Origin: Hyphomicrobiales bacterium
GTDB lineage: Bacteria > Pseudomonadota > Alphaproteobacteria > Rhizobiales > Rhizobiaceae
Direction: 5' to 3'
DNA length: 60,810 nt
Assembly: GCA_900470965.1 (NCBI GenBank)
Contig: UCCS01000060.1
Location: 1 to 60,810, forward strand
Position 1 is the stretch's first letter. Every line of letters starts with the position of its first letter. The notes under the pieces are model-generated. The model worked only from the letters and a program-made list of their open reading frames with translations. It made no database searches and was not told the DNA's origin. Positions 58,739-60,810 of this stretch are shown piece after piece. The translations under genes were made by a program, and so were the position numbers.

Positions 58739-59793
58739 CGACCATCGACGAAGAGGCCCTGCCAAAGACCAGTGCGGTCCCTCAGAGCCATAAAGAGGAT
58801 AGCCGCGCTCTGGCACTCGGCAGCTTTTTGCGCGCCGGTGCGGTGTTCATCCTGCTCGGGTTGATGGTGATCGGTTTCACCATCGCCCAACCGGCCTTCA
58901 TCAACATCGGCAATCTGATGAGCATCCTGCAGGCCGTATCGGTCGTTGCAATCCTCGGCGCCGGTGTGACGGTGACGCTTGCCGTCGGCGGCTTTGATCT
59001 CTCGATCGGCGCAGTAGCCGCATCCAGCGTCATGGCCGCAAGTTATGCGATGATCGTCTGGCATATCGATGTTTTCGCCACCGTGCCGCTGGTGCTTGCC
59101 TTCGGCGCCGCGGTCGGGCTCGTCAACGCCCTCCTGATCGTGCGCCTGCGCGTACCCGATCTGCTGGCGACGCTTGCCATGATGTTCCTCCTGTCCGGCC
59201 TGCAGCTTATTCCGACGGCCGGGCGGTCGATTTCTGCCGGCCTTGTCCTGCCTGACGGCTCCAAGGCGACCGGTGCCTATGATCCGGCTTTCCTGCTGAT
59301 CGGCCGCTACAGCCTGTTTGCCACCCTACCCGTTTCCGTCGTGCTGATGGCCGTCGTCGCCATCGTCCTCTTCGTGCTGACCGAGCGTACCCGCATTGGC
59401 CGGCTGCTTTTTGCGACCGGCGGCAATGAGGTGGCGACGCGGCTTGCTGGCGCCTCCACCACCCGGCTGAAGACGCTCGCCTATGTCATCTCGGGGACCT
59501 TGGCAGCCCTCGGTGGCATCGTGATCGCCGCCCGTGTCGGGCGCGGCGATGTCTCCTCCGGCGGCTCACTGCTGATGGACTCGGTGGCCGCTGCCCTGAT
59601 CGGTTTTGCCGTTCTCAATCTGCGTCGCCCCAACGTTCTCGGCACCATTGCCGGCGCCGTCTTCGTCGGCGTGCTGCTCAACGGCCTGACGATGCTGAAC
59701 GCGCCCTATTACACGCAGGATTTCGTCAAAGGCGCTGTACTCGTCGGAGCACTTGCCCTGACCTATGGGCTCGGCCGCAACAGCGATCGCTGA
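58735..59793 (+). CDS. CUT2-type ABC transporter permease
   Basis: 352 residues, about eight to ten helices after a polar N-terminal 30 residues. GAGVTVTLAVGGFDLSIGAVAASSVMAAS, LRVPDLLATLAMMFLLSGLQLIPTAGR and FATGGNEVATRLAGASTTRLKTLAYVISGTLAALGGIVIAARVG identify the RbsC family. Only one permease gene is present, so the channel is probably a homodimer, unlike the heterodimeric CUT2 system at 31287-33259. Confidence 0.92.
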   Translation: MTTIDEEALPKTSAVPQSHKEDSRALALGSFLRAGAVFILLGLMVIGFTIAQPAFINIGNLMSILQAVSVVAILGAGVTVTLAVGGFDLSIGAVAASSVMAASYAMIVWHIDVFATVPLVLAFGAAVGLVNALLIVRLRVPDLLATLAMMFLLSGLQLIPTAGRSISAGLVLPDGSKATGAYDPAFLLIGRYSLFATLPVSVVLMAVVAIVLFVLTERTRIGRLLFATGGNEVATRLAGASTTRLKTLAYVISGTLAALGGIVIAARVGRGDVSSGGSLLMDSVAAALIGFAVLNLRRPNVLGTIAGAVFVGVLLNGLTMLNAPYYTQDFVKGAVLVGALALTYGLGRNSDR

Positions 59794-59862
59794 AGCCAGG
59801 TTTAGGCTTTCAGAAAATTTCCTGCGGCCGCGTGCTTTTGGAATAACGTACCTCTTATACGC

Positions 59863-59881
59863 ATTAAATCTATATAATTTA
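59863..59881 (+). promoter_or_regulatory. ATTAAATCTATATAATTTA motif upstream of the second binding-protein gene
   Basis: The strongest copy of the AT-rich organosulfur motif, 29 bases upstream of the ATG at 59910. It contains TATAAT and may double as a -10 element, giving the second binding-protein gene its own promoter inside the operon. Confidence 0.45.
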
Positions 59882-59909
59882 CAGACTATCAAATTGAGAG
59901 GGTATCGTT

Positions 59910-60810
59910 ATGAATGAAGGACTTGGAGGCGGCTTCGGACGCCGTGAAATCTTGAAGCTCGCGGCTGTCGCCAGTGCGACCTTTGCAGGCGCCAGCCTGC
60001 TGACCGCGCCGGCTGCAAGGGCCGACAACGAGGGGCTTTCCCTGAAGGGCAAGCGTATCGCCATCAGCGCTACCGGCACGGACCACTATTTCGATCTGCA
60101 GGTCTATAATGCCCAGATCGAAGAGGTGAAGCGGCTTGGCGGCGAGCCGATCGCCGTTGATGCCGGCCGTAACGACGGCAAGCTGATCGCCCAGCTTCAG
60201 ACACTTGTCGCACAGAAGCCGGATGCAATCGTCCAGATCCTCGGCACGCTCAGCGTCATCGATCCCTGGCTGAAGAAGGCCCGTGACGCCGGCATCCCGG
60301 TACTGACCGTCGATGTCGGCTCAACCAATTCGATCAACAACACGACGTCGGACAATTGGGGCATTGGCAAGGATCTCGCCCTGCAGCTCGTCTCCGATAT
60401 CGGTGGCGAAGGCAATATCGTCGTCTTCAACGGGTTCTACGGCGTGACACCCTGCGCGATCCGCTACGACCAGCTCGTCAACGTCATCAAGTATTTCCCG
60501 AAGGTGAAGATCATCCAGCCAGAACTGCGCGATGTCATCCCGAATACGGTTCAGGACGCCTTCACGCAGATCACTGCGATCCTCAACAAATATCCGGACA
60601 AGGGCTCGATCAAGGCCGTCTGGTCGGCCTGGGACATTCCGCAGCTCGGCGCCACGCAGGCGATCGCCGCCGCCGGCCGCAACGAGATCCGCACTTATGG
60701 CGTCGATGGAAGCCCGGAGGTTCTCCAGCTCGTTGCTGACAAGAACTCGCCGGCTGGCGCCGATGCCGCTCAGCAGCCCGCCGAAATCGGCCGTGTCGCA
60801 GTCCGCAACG
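59910..60810 (+). CDS. CUT2-type substrate-binding protein, second of two (3' end outside window)
   Basis: The first 300 residues are present and the frame is still open at the window end. A twin-arginine signal, FGRREILKLAAVASATFAGASLLTAP, ends near residue 38 (ARADN). The mature part, KRIAISATGTDHYFDLQVYNAQIEEVKRLGGEPIAVDAGRNDGKLIAQLQTLVAQKPDAIVQILG and IPVLTVDVGSTNSINNTTSDNWGIGKDLALQLV, is a sugar-type binding protein. Export through Tat, unlike the Sec signal of its counterpart at 55974, suggests folding in the cytoplasm. GAGAGGG lies 7 to 8 bases before the ATG. Confidence 0.88.
   Translation, partial: MNEGLGGGFGRREILKLAAVASATFAGASLLTAPAARADNEGLSLKGKRIAISATGTDHYFDLQVYNAQIEEVKRLGGEPIAVDAGRNDGKLIAQLQTLVAQKPDAIVQILGTLSVIDPWLKKARDAGIPVLTVDVGSTNSINNTTSDNWGIGKDLALQLVSDIGGEGNIVVFNGFYGVTPCAIRYDQLVNVIKYFPKVKIIQPELRDVIPNTVQDAFTQITAILNKYPDKGSIKAVWSAWDIPQLGATQAIAAAGRNEIRTYGVDGSPEVLQLVADKNSPAGADAAQQPAEIGRVAVRN

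Noticed and set aside
1..60810. CRISPR arrays, tRNA or rRNA genes, insertion sequences, att sites
   Set aside because: No spaced repeat arrays, cloverleaf sequences, transposase frames or flanking duplications were seen on reading both strands.

Overview
The window (about 60% G+C) looks like a Rhizobium-group alphaproteobacterium. The evidence is a divergent dctBD/dctA locus with DctD-site, IHF and sigma-54 promoter architecture, a protein matching the biuret hydrolase of Rhizobium leguminosarum down to the catalytic residue numbers, a RopA-like porin end, and many overlapping solute-uptake operons. No rRNA, tRNA, CRISPR array, insertion sequence, phage gene or replication origin was seen. 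Almost everything is nutrient uptake and catabolism: eight import or export systems in 60 kb.

Layout. 1-842: porin 3' end, terminators, a possible small RNA, and a DoxX-like membrane protein. 1018-9546: a GntR regulator and an eight-gene operon with a BMP-type ABC importer, formamidase, biuret hydrolase, a second isochorismatase-family hydrolase (possibly triuret hydrolase) and a cupin. 9623-14503: a four-gene operon joining a TRAP transporter to an SsuD-type desulfonating monooxygenase and a signal-less SsuA-like protein. Divergent from it are an ArsR-type regulator and a frameshifted glutathione transferase. 15732-21104: a hypothetical gene and the SpoVR-YeaH-PrkA stress module. 21529-24233: an FAD/NAD(P)-binding protein and an MFS transporter. 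24449-29662: LysR regulator, NMT1/SsuA-type ABC importer, PuuE-like deacetylase and a carbamoylsarcosine-hydrolase-like enzyme, a candidate ureide or cyclic-amide pathway. 30094-36832: a CUT2 sugar importer with a sugar epimerase and a divergent AraC regulator. 36856-41639: dctD, dctB, dctA. 41743-49261: a CUT1 sugar importer, a ROK regulator, a Gfo/Idh/MocA dehydrogenase and a ThuA-domain protein. 49395-51751: a 50-residue membrane protein, a DUF6665-like protein, a LysR regulator and a methyltransferase. 51757-60810: an organosulfur region with an NtaA/DmoA-type flavin monooxygenase, two SfnB/DszC-like flavoproteins and a CUT2-type importer with two binding proteins, the last cut by the window end.

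The strongest candidates for undescribed biology are the TRAP-SsuD-SsuA-like operon; the SfnB/CUT2 organosulfur region, which shares an AT-rich upstream motif (ATTAAATCTA...) with it; the NMT1/PuuE-like/isochorismatase operon; and the biuret cluster with its repeated TTGCATACACTTTT sites. All start choices and functions come from reading the sequence. No database search was run.
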